From contig JAMPGE010000009.1 of the NCBI GenBank assembly GCA_023664085.1, forward strand, positions 1 to 56,165: DNA of 56,165 nt, written 5' to 3'. This DNA comes from Muribaculum sp. (GTDB lineage Bacteria > Bacteroidota > Bacteroidia > Bacteroidales > Muribaculaceae). This document shows positions 1 to 8,001 of the stretch, piece after piece. The translations under genes and the position numbers were made by a program. The number at the start of each line of letters is the position of its first letter. Position 1 is the first letter of the stretch. The notes under the pieces were generated by a model. That model did not search any database, was not told the DNA's origin, and worked only from the letters and a program-made list of their open reading frames with translations.

Positions 1-36
1 AAAGAATTTACTGCTGATTTTAACTTTCGTAAATAA
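1..36 (+). CDS. possible 3' end of an upstream gene
   Basis: Reading from the first base gives KEFTADFNFRK and then TAA at 34-36. It is followed by about 160 bases with no credible gene and then a promoter, so this could be the tail of a gene that starts outside the window. Eleven residues are too few to name it, and a chance open stretch of this length is common. Confidence 0.25.
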   Translation, partial: KEFTADFNFRK

Positions 37-70
37 GTTTAGACAACTTCATTGTTAAAAAATTGCCGGG

Positions 71-106
71 CTACATGAGAAACTCGAAGATGTTGAGTCT
101 CGGTAG
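71..106 (+). other. imperfect hairpin in the first intergenic region
   Basis: CTAC (71-74), GAGA (77-80) and CTC (83-85) can pair with GAG (95-97), TCTC (98-101) and GTAG (103-106) around a GAAGATGTT loop. It lies between the possible upstream gene tail and the promoter at 174-204. It could be a terminator remnant or part of a small RNA. No T-run follows. Confidence 0.25.
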
Positions 107-173
107 ATGGTTGAAGTAAAGAAGGTGGAAAATTAAGTACACACTAAACGGACTTTAAAAAATGGATGTATTG

Positions 174-204
174 TTGAAAATTTGAGTTGGATTTATTAAT
201 TTTG
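174..204 (+). promoter_or_regulatory. promoter of the small membrane protein-dxs-trkA-trkH run
   Basis: TTG at 174-176, a 20-base spacer, then TAATTTTG at 197-204 match the Bacteroidota vegetative promoter (-33 TTG, -7 TAnnTTTG). Transcription should begin near 209-211, only a few bases before the ATG at 213, so the mRNA would be nearly leaderless. Confidence 0.75.
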
Positions 205-212
205 CAAATTAG

Positions 213-398
213 ATGAAAACTTCACGATTGATAGGACTTGTGTTTTTAGGACTTCTGTGGGCAGGTCTGGTCTGGCTCATGATAGCCCGTGGCGGTGGCG
301 TTACGCTGAAAAATTTGTTTGTGGCGGTTGCCTCCGCGATTATAATCTTCGTGCCTATCTATAAAAAATATCGTGGTGAAAATATTGACAATCAATGA
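213..398 (+). CDS. small two-helix membrane protein
   Basis: The product has 61 residues. Two hydrophobic segments (about residues 6-25 and 32-49) are separated by a Gly-rich turn and followed by a basic tail (YKKYRGEN), so it is probably an inner-membrane hairpin protein. The family is not recognised. Its stop overlaps the dxs start as ATGA (395-398), which implies translational coupling with dxs. The start is set by the promoter at 174-204: transcription would begin only 2-4 bases before the ATG. If leaderless initiation does not occur here, Met22 is the next possible start. It looks like a true gene because it fills the promoter-to-dxs gap exactly, but its role is unknown. Confidence 0.65.
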   Translation: MKTSRLIGLVFLGLLWAGLVWLMIARGGGVTLKNLFVAVASAIIIFVPIYKKYRGENIDNQ

Positions 399-2311
399 AA
401 GAGTCAGAATATCCATTACTGTCGGGCATCAATGATCCTTCCGACTTGCGGAAGCTGAGTCCGGATCAGCTTCCGGCGGTATGTGATGAATTACGTCGCT
501 TTCTGATAGCGAATCTTTCGCATAATCCAGGGCATTTCGCCTCAAGTATGGGAGCCATTGAAATTATTGTGGCACTCCACTACGTATTCTCCACACCAAA
601 AGACCGCGTAGTCTTTGACGTAGGTCATCAGGCTTACGCTCACAAGATACTTACCGGCAGAAGGGATGCCTTTGCAAATCAAAGATCCAAAGGCGGTATC
701 AGCGGGTTTCCCAACCCTGCCGAAAGTGAATACGACACTTTCACCGCCGGTCATGCCAGCAATTCCATTTCCGCAGCTCTCGGCATGGCTATTGCCGATA
801 AACTGTCCGGTGCCGATCGAAAGACGGTAGCACTCATCGGAGACGCATCGATCAGTGGCGGTCTGGCCTTCGAGGGGCTTAATAACGCAGCCAACAATCC
901 CAACGATCTCCTTATTATTCTTAACGATAACGAAATGAGCATCGACAATAACGTAGGTGCCCTTCACCGTTATCTTTCAGAAATAACAACTTCCCGCGGC
1001 TACAACAGATGGAGGTTTCGCCTGTATAATTATTTCAAACGCAAGGGGATGATCAACGATCGCAAAAAGGGATTTGTATTGCGTTTCAACAATGCACTGA
1101 AATCTCTCATCTCCCATAAGCAGAATATATTCGAAGGCCTGAATATCAGATATCTCGGCCCATTTGACGGTCACGACGTGATAAAGCTGGTAAAAACTCT
1201 TTCCGAGCTCAAGAATATGAGCGGACCGCGACTTTTGCATGTAAATACAGTGAAAGGAAAGGGCTTTCCGAAAGCAGAGGAAGATCCTACCACCTGGCAT
1301 GCACCGGGAAAGTTCAATCCGATTACCGGCGAACGCTTGAAGTCGTCCAAATCAACCCCCAAATGGCAAGACATATTCGGAAACGCGTTGCTAAGTTTGG
1401 CTCGCGAAGATGAGAATATAGTTGGTATTACAGCAGCCATGCCGTCCGGCACGTCTATGCGCATCCTTTCCGAGGAATTCCCGGAACGCACCTTCGATGT
1501 AGGCATTTCCGAAGGTCATGCAGTGACTTTTGCCGGAGGACTTGCAGCGGCAGGCAAACATCCGTTTGTAGCAATCTACAGTTCTTTTCTACAGAGGGCT
1601 TACGATAATATTATCCACGATGTGGCCATACAGCATTTACCTGTGACATTCTGTATTGACAGGGCCGGACTTGTGGGAGAAGATGGTGTGACTCACCATG
1701 GTCTTTTTGATCTGGCCTACCTTAACTGCATTCCAGGAGTGGTGATAGCATCTCCTTCGCATGCCGATATGCTCGGAAATTTAATGTATACTTCTCTGAG
1801 TGTGAATGGTCCGATGTTTATCCGCTATCCAAGAGGTGCCGCTCCGGACGCTCCCGAGAACCTGCTCCAAAAGAAGTTTGAGCAGATGGAAATCGGTCAA
1901 AGCCTTACGTTAAGAAAGTCTGACAACCCTAAAGCCGCTATCTTGACCCTCGGCCCTGTGGCTGAAAATGCGATGAAGGCTGCCGAAACATTGGCTGAGG
2001 CCGGTGTAGAGACGGAGGTAGTTGATATGATATGGCTTAAGCCTTTGGATCTAAGCATAATAAAAGAGATTGCCGATCGTCATGATCTGGTGGTGACTGT
2101 AGAAGACGGTGCTGTAAAGGGCGGTTTTGGTCAGAGTGTTGCTATTGCCTTGCACGAAGCCAAGGAAACTTCCGGTAGTAAAATCGATGTTGTAAATCTC
2201 GGTATACGGGACAGATGGATTTATCATGCCACACCTGCCCAACTTCAGGCGGAAGCCGGCATTGACGCCGATGCGATTGTTAATACAATCCTTTCGCGTA
2301 TAAATAGGTAA
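395..2311 (+). CDS. dxs: 1-deoxy-D-xylulose-5-phosphate synthase
   Basis: Dxs condenses pyruvate and glyceraldehyde 3-phosphate to deoxyxylulose 5-phosphate, the first step of the MEP isoprenoid pathway; the product also feeds thiamine and pyridoxal synthesis. The 638-residue length is normal for the family. The N-terminal thiamine-diphosphate domain shows DVGHQAYAHKILTGR near residue 76 and the GDASISGG motif near 149. The middle pyrimidine-binding domain (about 320-490) and a C-terminal transketolase domain follow. The start overlaps the preceding small gene by 4 bases. TrkA follows after 14 bases, and a dxs-trkA-trkH order is, from memory, common in Bacteroidales. It is a cytosolic homodimer in characterised species. 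Confidence 0.97.
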   Translation: MKESEYPLLSGINDPSDLRKLSPDQLPAVCDELRRFLIANLSHNPGHFASSMGAIEIIVALHYVFSTPKDRVVFDVGHQAYAHKILTGRRDAFANQRSKGGISGFPNPAESEYDTFTAGHASNSISAALGMAIADKLSGADRKTVALIGDASISGGLAFEGLNNAANNPNDLLIILNDNEMSIDNNVGALHRYLSEITTSRGYNRWRFRLYNYFKRKGMINDRKKGFVLRFNNALKSLISHKQNIFEGLNIRYLGPFDGHDVIKLVKTLSELKNMSGPRLLHVNTVKGKGFPKAEEDPTTWHAPGKFNPITGERLKSSKSTPKWQDIFGNALLSLAREDENIVGITAAMPSGTSMRILSEEFPERTFDVGISEGHAVTFAGGLAAAGKHPFVAIYSSFLQRAYDNIIHDVAIQHLPVTFCIDRAGLVGEDGVTHHGLFDLAYLNCIPGVVIASPSHADMLGNLMYTSLSVNGPMFIRYPRGAAPDAPENLLQKKFEQMEIGQSLTLRKSDNPKAAILTLGPVAENAMKAAETLAEAGVETEVVDMIWLKPLDLSIIKEIADRHDLVVTVEDGAVKGGFGQSVAIALHEAKETSGSKIDVVNLGIRDRWIYHATPAQLQAEAGIDADAIVNTILSRINR

Positions 2312-2325
2312 AAATCAAGGGAGAG

Positions 2326-3660
2326 ATGAAAATCATTATAGCAGGAGCAGGCGAAGTAGGAACCCATCTCGCCAAAATGCTCAGCAATGAAGATCAGGAT
2401 ATAATTCTTGTGGATTCGGATCAGCAAAGACTCGATATCATCGACTCTAATTATAATCTAATGACGTGGAACGGCTCTTCATCATCCTTCCGAACCCTTC
2501 AGGATGTGGGAGTGGCCCAGGCCGATTTATACATAGCGGTCACTCCATATGAGACACGCAATATCTGCTCCTGTGCTGTCGCAAAACGTCTTGGCGTAAA
2601 AAAGACTGTGGCAAGAATCGACAATTCGGAATTTCTGCTGCCTCAAAACAAGAAAGTACTAAAAGAAATCGGTGCGGATTTCCTGATTTATCCTGAAAAC
2701 CTTGCTGCTGAAGAGATAAATCTCGCCCTTACTCACAATTGGGCCCGTTACTGGGGAGAACTGCACGACGGGAGTCTGCTGCTGATCGGAGTGAAGGTGC
2801 GCGAGCAATGCAAACTCGTGGGCCACATGCTAAGAGACCTCCCTGCCGGTGAACACAATTTTCACGTGGCTGCAATAAAACGTAGCAACGAGACAATCAT
2901 CCCCACCGGTAATGATGATATTCAGCTCAACGATATCGTATACTTTATCACCACTCCGCCGCACGTAGATGAAGTAAGGGAATTGTGTGGAAAGACAAAA
3001 AAGGTGATAAAGAAGGCCATGATACTCGGGGGCAGTCGTATCGCTATCCGCTTCGCTAAGCAGTATCATGAGAAATACAGTCTGAAAATCATAGACATGG
3101 ATCGCGAGAACTGCGAAAGAATGGCTACCGAATTGCCAAACTGTGAAATCATACACGGCGACGGGCGGGATATTGAAATTCTTCGCGAAAACAATATCTA
3201 TCAAAACGATGCCTTTCTCGCACTTACCGATTCTTCGGAGACAAACATCCTCAGTTGCATGACGGCCAAAGAATTCGGAGTGCCCAAAACTGTAGCAGAT
3301 GTTGAGAATCTTCAGTTTGTAAGTCAGGCGGAAAACCTCAATATAGGCACCACTATCAACAAAAAGCTATTGGCCTCCAGCCATATATTCCGCATTATGC
3401 TTGCAGCCGACGAGACCAACACCAAATTTTTGTCGCTCGCAGACGCTGAAGTCGCGGAGATGGAAGTGAAAGAAAATTCAAAGATCACCCGTAAATTGGT
3501 AAAGGATCTAAAACTTCCTTATGGAATGACACTTGCAGCAATGGTACGTGGAGATTCATGCCGACTTATCAACGGTAATACCAAAATTGAACCGGGCGAC
3601 TACGTGGTGGTGTTCTGTCTGTCGGGTACGTTCAATAAAGTAGAGAAATGGTTTAATTGA
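2326..3660 (+). CDS. trkA: Trk potassium uptake regulatory subunit TrkA
   Basis: TrkA is the cytosolic NAD(H)/nucleotide-binding gating subunit of the Trk K+ transporter. The 444 residues hold two tandem RCK units. The first Rossmann fold starts MKIIIAGAGEVGTHLAK, with the acidic strand end ILVDSD; the second starts near residue 228 with KKAMILGGSRIAIRFAK and IIDMDRENC. Each unit is followed by an RCK_C domain. The start is preceded by AAGGGAGAG, an unusually good Shine-Dalgarno-like stretch for this phylum. TrkH begins one base after the TrkA stop, so the two subunits are co-expressed. Confidence 0.96.
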   Translation: MKIIIAGAGEVGTHLAKMLSNEDQDIILVDSDQQRLDIIDSNYNLMTWNGSSSSFRTLQDVGVAQADLYIAVTPYETRNICSCAVAKRLGVKKTVARIDNSEFLLPQNKKVLKEIGADFLIYPENLAAEEINLALTHNWARYWGELHDGSLLLIGVKVREQCKLVGHMLRDLPAGEHNFHVAAIKRSNETIIPTGNDDIQLNDIVYFITTPPHVDEVRELCGKTKKVIKKAMILGGSRIAIRFAKQYHEKYSLKIIDMDRENCERMATELPNCEIIHGDGRDIEILRENNIYQNDAFLALTDSSETNILSCMTAKEFGVPKTVADVENLQFVSQAENLNIGTTINKKLLASSHIFRIMLAADETNTKFLSLADAEVAEMEVKENSKITRKLVKDLKLPYGMTLAAMVRGDSCRLINGNTKIEPGDYVVVFCLSGTFNKVEKWFN

Positions 3661-3661
3661 G

Positions 3662-5155
3662 ATGGCAGCGGCTTCAATAACAACATTTTTCCGTCATAAA
3701 AGCTACATCAATTTCCGGATGCTGCTGAGGGTGATCGGCTGGCTTTTGCTTACCGAATCTGGAATGATGCTTTTCCCTCTAATATGTAGCGTCATTTACC
3801 GTGACGGAAATGTATTTTCTCTGATAGGATGCATCATCGTGACCGCCTTGAGCGGTTTCTGTCTGATGCGGATCAAACCCAGGACCAGAGAAATGGGAAC
3901 CCGCGAGGCTGTGCTCCTTACAGGCCTTACATGGGTTATACTCTCCTTGTTCGGAATGCTTCCTTTTATCTTCAACACGACTCAACTGAGCGTGACGGAT
4001 GCATTTTTCGAAACGATGAGCGGATTCACCACCACCGGCGCCACCGTGCTCAATTCTCTTGAAAACGTGCCCCATTCCCTGCTTATGTGGCGATGCATAG
4101 TGCAATGGGTGGGAGGCCTCGGAATTATTCTTTTCACGCTGGCCATTGTGCCAATGCTAAATTATCAGGGCGGCATGCAGCTGTTTAACGCCGAAGTTAC
4201 CGGTATTACCCACGACAAACTCCGGCCCCGGGTAAGCTACACTGCAAAAGGACTATGGGGGGTATATATCTGTCTGACCATACTCCTTATTATATTGTTG
4301 TCTTTTTCGGAGATGGATATTTTCGATTCGATCTGTTATGGTCTAAGCACTATGTCGACCGGAGGTTTCTCTGTTTCCGACGCCTCGATTACCGAACTTG
4401 ATAATATCTACGTAAAGGTGGTGATGGTGATATTCATGTTTCTCGGAGGTGTGAATTTTGCTCTAATCTACAAGGCGATCCACGGCAATTTCTATTTTTG
4501 CAAAATCAATACCGCACTCAAGGTATACCTGTGGATGATATTGCTCACTTACGCTATTTTTGCCATCAATGTGGTTGCCACCGGTCTTGTCTATGATATT
4601 TCCGATGTCACCATCGACCCTCTTTTTCAGGCCGTATCCATTATCTCGTCCACAGGATTGACCGAACCGGATTTCCACGACTGGGGGCCCGTAGCCGTGA
4701 TAGTGTTGGTAGTGATGATGATGATGGGCGCTTGCGCAGGCAGCACATCCGGAGGCGCCAAAATCGATCGTTTTATCGTGCTCTTTAAGTTTATTCAGAA
4801 TGAATTTTACAGACTGATGCATCCCAATGCCGTTCGTACGGTATGCATAAACCGAAAGGGCACTCCCAACAATATCGTAATGAAGACACTTGCGTTTCTC
4901 TTTGTGTATATTATAGTTATAGTGGCGGGGGGCGTGTTCCTTTCACTTATAGGGCTCCCCTTGCGCGACAGTCTGTTTTGCTCCCTTTCCGCTATTTCAA
5001 ATACCGGACTCGGCACTGACTTAACAGGTATCGAAGGCAACTATGCCCTCGTGCCCGACATCGGCAAATGGGTGCTGACTTTCATTATGCTTGTAGGGCG
5101 ATTGGAACTCTTCACCGTACTCTTAATCTTCACCCCCTCATTCTGGCATAAATAA
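3662..5155 (+). CDS. trkH: Trk potassium transporter membrane subunit TrkH
   Basis: This is the K+-conducting inner-membrane subunit and partner of TrkA. The 497-residue protein is strongly hydrophobic with about ten membrane segments. The four pore-loop glycines of the TrkH/KtrB fold are visible in MSGFTTTGATVL, LSTMSTGGFSV, SIISSTGLTE and SAISNTGLGTD. Its start is one base after the trkA stop. It appears to be the last gene of the run from 213, because a weak palindrome and the differently organised maeB follow. Confidence 0.96.
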   Translation: MAAASITTFFRHKSYINFRMLLRVIGWLLLTESGMMLFPLICSVIYRDGNVFSLIGCIIVTALSGFCLMRIKPRTREMGTREAVLLTGLTWVILSLFGMLPFIFNTTQLSVTDAFFETMSGFTTTGATVLNSLENVPHSLLMWRCIVQWVGGLGIILFTLAIVPMLNYQGGMQLFNAEVTGITHDKLRPRVSYTAKGLWGVYICLTILLIILLSFSEMDIFDSICYGLSTMSTGGFSVSDASITELDNIYVKVVMVIFMFLGGVNFALIYKAIHGNFYFCKINTALKVYLWMILLTYAIFAINVVATGLVYDISDVTIDPLFQAVSIISSTGLTEPDFHDWGPVAVIVLVVMMMMGACAGSTSGGAKIDRFIVLFKFIQNEFYRLMHPNAVRTVCINRKGTPNNIVMKTLAFLFVYIIVIVAGGVFLSLIGLPLRDSLFCSLSAISNTGLGTDLTGIEGNYALVPDIGKWVLTFIMLVGRLELFTVLLIFTPSFWHK

Positions 5156-5177
5156 TCTTCGGCCATATCAAGCGTTG

Positions 5178-5197
5178 AATCCATATATGCATGGATT
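5178..5197. terminator. short palindrome after trkH
   Basis: AATCCAT and ATGGATT form 7-bp arms around ATATGC, followed by TT. It is a weak candidate terminator for the trkH transcript or an operator for maeB. The stem is short and A/T-rich, so it may mean nothing. Confidence 0.25.
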
Positions 5198-5267
5198 TTG
5201 AGTGCGTACCAAAACTTTTTTAAGCCATGAAGCGTTGCATTTTAAAGAATTCGATAAAACAAAAGCT

Positions 5268-7541
5268 ATGGCAAAAGTTACAAAAAGGCTTGCACTCGAA
5301 TATCATGAGGAAGGCAGGCCCGGCAAGATAGAAATTACTCCAACCAAACCTTATAGTTCGCAACTTGACCTCTCGCTTGCCTACTCACCGGGAGTGGCAT
5401 GGCCCTGTCTTGAAATCAAAGAGCATCCGCTGGATGCCTATAAATATACTGACAAAGGTAACCTCGTAGCCGTCATATCCAACGGCACGGCAGTGCTCGG
5501 ACTCGGCAACATCGGTGCCCTTGCAGGAAAACCTGTGATGGAAGGCAAAGCTCTGCTTTTCAAAATTTTCTCCGGACTTGACGCATTCGACATTGAAGTG
5601 AACGAGACCGACCCTAAAAAATTTGTTGCCATTGTGAAGGCTTTGCAGCCTACATTCGGCGGCATTAACCTTGAGGATATCAAGTCTCCAGAATGTTTCG
5701 AGATTGAGAAGAAACTTAAAGAAGAGTGCGATATACCGGTGATGCACGATGACCAACACGGCACAGCTATCATCTCGGGTGCGGGACTTTTGAATGCCCT
5801 TGAGCTCCAGAAGAAAAAAATCAATGAAATAAAACTTGTGGTCAACGGAGCCGGAGCGGCAGCCATCAGTTGCACCAGGCTTTATGTTAGTCTCGGTGTG
5901 AAGAAAGAAAACATAGTGATGTGCGATTCAAAAGGAGTGATCCGCAAAGACCGCCCCAACCTTTCAGAACTCAAAAAAGAATTCGCCACCGAAAGGGATC
6001 TTCACACCCTTGCAGAAGCCATGGTTGATGCAGATGTATTTCTGGGTCTGAGTGTGGCGGATGTCCTCACTCAGAATATGGTGAAATCCATGGCACCACG
6101 TCCCATAGTGTTTGCCCTGGCAAATCCGGAACCTGAAATCAATTATGATCTCGCAAAGAAAGCACGGCCGGACATTATCGTGGCTACAGGGCGTAGCGAT
6201 TATCCAAACCAGATCAACAACGTGATTGGATTCCCGTATATTTTCAGAGGAGCACTCGACTGCGGAGCCACCGCAATCAACGAAGAGATGAAAATTGCCG
6301 CCGTGCATGCCATAGCCCGGCTTGCAAAGCAGCCTGTTCCTTCTGTTGTGGATGAAGCTTATGGCATTTCCAATATTAAATTCGGACAGGATTATATTCT
6401 GCCTAAAGCCTTGGATCCACGCCTGCTTACGAGCGTAGCTCCAGCCGTTGCCAAAGCTGCTATGAAATCCGGTATTGCCCGGCGTCCGATCAAAGATTGG
6501 GAAAATTACAATGAACATCTGCAAAACGTTATGGGCAATGATGGTAAGTTCATGCGTCATGCCTCCGAAACCGTCCACGGTAAGAACCGTAAAGTAGTGT
6601 TCAGTGAAGGTGAATCGGAAAATATGATAAGAGCCGCTGTTCAACTCCATCACGAAAAGACCTTGAAACCCATTCTGCTTGGCAATAAGGATACGATCCT
6701 CCAACGTGCAGAGGAAATAGGATTGGACATCAATGGAATAGATATCATCAACCCACGCTCCGACAAAGAAACATCTCACCGCAAAAAATATGCAGATATC
6801 TATGCAGCAAGCAAGCAGCGAGATGGGGTGGTGCCGGCTCAGGCATGTAAACTCATGCATAACTCCACCTACTTTGGCATGATGATGGTCAACACCGGAG
6901 ATGCCGACGCCCTTATAAATGCCCAATATTCCGCCGGCAATGATGCGGCCATTCTCGCTCGCGACATCGTGGGCATCAAAGAGGGTTACCGCCATTTTGC
7001 CACCATGCATATAGTAAATACAAGAAATGGAGTCTATTTCCTTGCCGACACTGCGGTCAATCCTGTAAGCGATACCGACACTCTGGTAGACGTGGTAAGA
7101 CTCGCGGATGAGAGTGTGAGACGCTTCTCCTCCCAACCCGTGATAGCCATGCTTTCCTATAGCAACTTCGGGTCGAACATTAATGATCCGGAACCAAGAA
7201 ATGTGGCAGATGCAGTCAGCACTCTCCACCGATCCTATCCGGAAATAATAGTGGATGGAGAGATGCAGGCAGACTATGCACTAAATAATGAAATGCGCGA
7301 CAAGGCTTATCCCTTCTCCACATTGGCCGGCAAAAAAGTAAATACTCTCGTTTTCCCATCACTGGGAGCAGCCAACATTTCATATAAGATGCTCCTCGGT
7401 ATGGGAATCGGAAACGTTATCGGCCCTATTCAAGTTGGACTTAGAAAACCGATTTATTTCTGCAATGTCTCGGCCTCAGTGCGGGAAATCGTAAATATCG
7501 CCACCCTTGCCGCCCTCGATTCATTAACCTCTCACAAATAA
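5268..7541 (+). CDS. maeB: NADP-type malic enzyme with phosphotransacetylase-like C-terminal domain
   Basis: Oxidative decarboxylation of malate to pyruvate, linking the C4 branch to pyruvate in the cytosol. The protein has 757 residues from ATG 5268. The malic domain shows SLAYSPGVAWPC and the metal/NAD-binding VMHDDQHGTAI. The Rossmann segment NGAGAAAISCTRLYVSLG lies near residue 190. From about residue 430 a phosphate acetyltransferase-like domain begins (KVVFSEGE), as in MaeB hybrids, where it is usually regulatory rather than catalytic. A GTG at 5202 would add 22 residues, but MAKVTKRLALEYHEEGRPGK fits the family start better. No TAnnTTTG box was found just upstream, so it may be read from the trk transcript. 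The stop codon coincides with the first bases of a MITE-like insertion. Confidence 0.93.
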   Translation: MAKVTKRLALEYHEEGRPGKIEITPTKPYSSQLDLSLAYSPGVAWPCLEIKEHPLDAYKYTDKGNLVAVISNGTAVLGLGNIGALAGKPVMEGKALLFKIFSGLDAFDIEVNETDPKKFVAIVKALQPTFGGINLEDIKSPECFEIEKKLKEECDIPVMHDDQHGTAIISGAGLLNALELQKKKINEIKLVVNGAGAAAISCTRLYVSLGVKKENIVMCDSKGVIRKDRPNLSELKKEFATERDLHTLAEAMVDADVFLGLSVADVLTQNMVKSMAPRPIVFALANPEPEINYDLAKKARPDIIVATGRSDYPNQINNVIGFPYIFRGALDCGATAINEEMKIAAVHAIARLAKQPVPSVVDEAYGISNIKFGQDYILPKALDPRLLTSVAPAVAKAAMKSGIARRPIKDWENYNEHLQNVMGNDGKFMRHASETVHGKNRKVVFSEGESENMIRAAVQLHHEKTLKPILLGNKDTILQRAEEIGLDINGIDIINPRSDKETSHRKKYADIYAASKQRDGVVPAQACKLMHNSTYFGMMMVNTGDADALINAQYSAGNDAAILARDIVGIKEGYRHFATMHIVNTRNGVYFLADTAVNPVSDTDTLVDVVRLADESVRRFSSQPVIAMLSYSNFGSNINDPEPRNVADAVSTLHRSYPEIIVDGEMQADYALNNEMRDKAYPFSTLAGKKVNTLVFPSLGAANISYKMLLGMGIGNVIGPIQVGLRKPIYFCNVSASVREIVNIATLAALDSLTSHK

Positions 7542-7657
7542 TGTAACTAAAATAAGAGTTCTCACTACATCGCCTCTTCGAGGCTCATTCTACTTATCTT
7601 GCCAATAATCCCGCCTCTCCGAGGCGAACCCCGACAGTTCTTAATTTAGTGACATTA
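7539..7657 (+). mobile_element. MITE-like element, copy 1 (119 bp)
   Basis: The ends are TAATGTAACTAAA (7539-7551) and TTTAGTGACATTA (7645-7657), a 13-bp terminal inverted repeat with one mismatch. It is flanked by a perfect 10-bp direct repeat CTCTCACAAA at 7529-7538 and 7658-7667, the mark of transposition. It carries no gene. Inside are hairpins GCCTC-TTC-GAGGC and CGCCTC-TCC-GAGGCG. A second copy in the opposite orientation lies at 10701-10848, beyond nrdDG. The insertion sits between the maeB stop and the maeB terminator; its leading TAA replaces the original stop, now at 7668-7670. A 10-bp duplication suggests mobilisation by a transposase of IS4-like habit, which is inference. Confidence 0.85.
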
Positions 7658-7699
7658 CTCTCACAAATAACCATCACCATCCTCCAAAGAACAGACTTA

Positions 7700-7733
7700 C
7701 GGACACTTGTCTCAAAGACAAGTGTCCGTTTTT
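7700..7733 (+). terminator. intrinsic terminator of maeB
   Basis: CGGACACTTGTCT (7700-7712) pairs perfectly with AGACAAGTGTCCG (7716-7728) around a 3-base loop, followed by TTTTTA. It is a classic terminator, now separated from the maeB stop by the MITE-like insertion. Confidence 0.9.
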
Positions 7734-7778
7734 ATTTTTGCCAATAAAATATTTTTTACTTTATAAAGTTCTTGTTCG

Positions 7779-7859
7779 CAAAAGTTTTCCAAAATAAATT
7801 TTAGTTAATTGTTATACAGATAACTATAATTTTTAATATTGCCAAAAGTTTTCCAAAAT
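7779..7859 (+). repeat. 17-bp direct repeat pair upstream of the nrdDG promoter
   Basis: CAAAAGTTTTCCAAAAT occurs at 7779-7795 and again at 7843-7859, 64 bases apart start to start. The near copy ends 32 bases before the -33 box of the nrdD promoter and the far copy is about 96 bases before it. Between them the sequence is A/T-rich with a partial dyad (GTTAT/ATAAC). Two exact 17-mers at these positions suggest tandem regulator sites, but the regulator is unknown. The rest of 7734-7891 shows no gene. Confidence 0.55.
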
Positions 7860-7891
7860 GAAAACCTTTATAATATTTTTTTGTTTTAATA

Positions 7892-7922
7892 TTGCAGGTT
7901 TGACAGAAGTAATATACCTTTG
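7892..7922 (+). promoter_or_regulatory. promoter of nrdD-nrdG
   Basis: TTG at 7892-7894, a 20-base spacer and TACCTTTG at 7915-7922. Transcription should start near 7928, giving a leader of about 74 bases before nrdD. Confidence 0.8.
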
Positions 7923-8001
7923 CATTGCCTTTCGGAAATGGCAAATCATAGTCTCCGAAGTAAAATAAATTCAGTAAAGACTCTAATAACATTTTATTCA
8001 A

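Noticed and set aside
5964..7229. 421-codon open frame antisense to maeB
   Set aside because: The sense strand is an unambiguous malic enzyme. The translated antisense is rich in His, Cys and Ile without domain features, as expected from mirrored codon bias.
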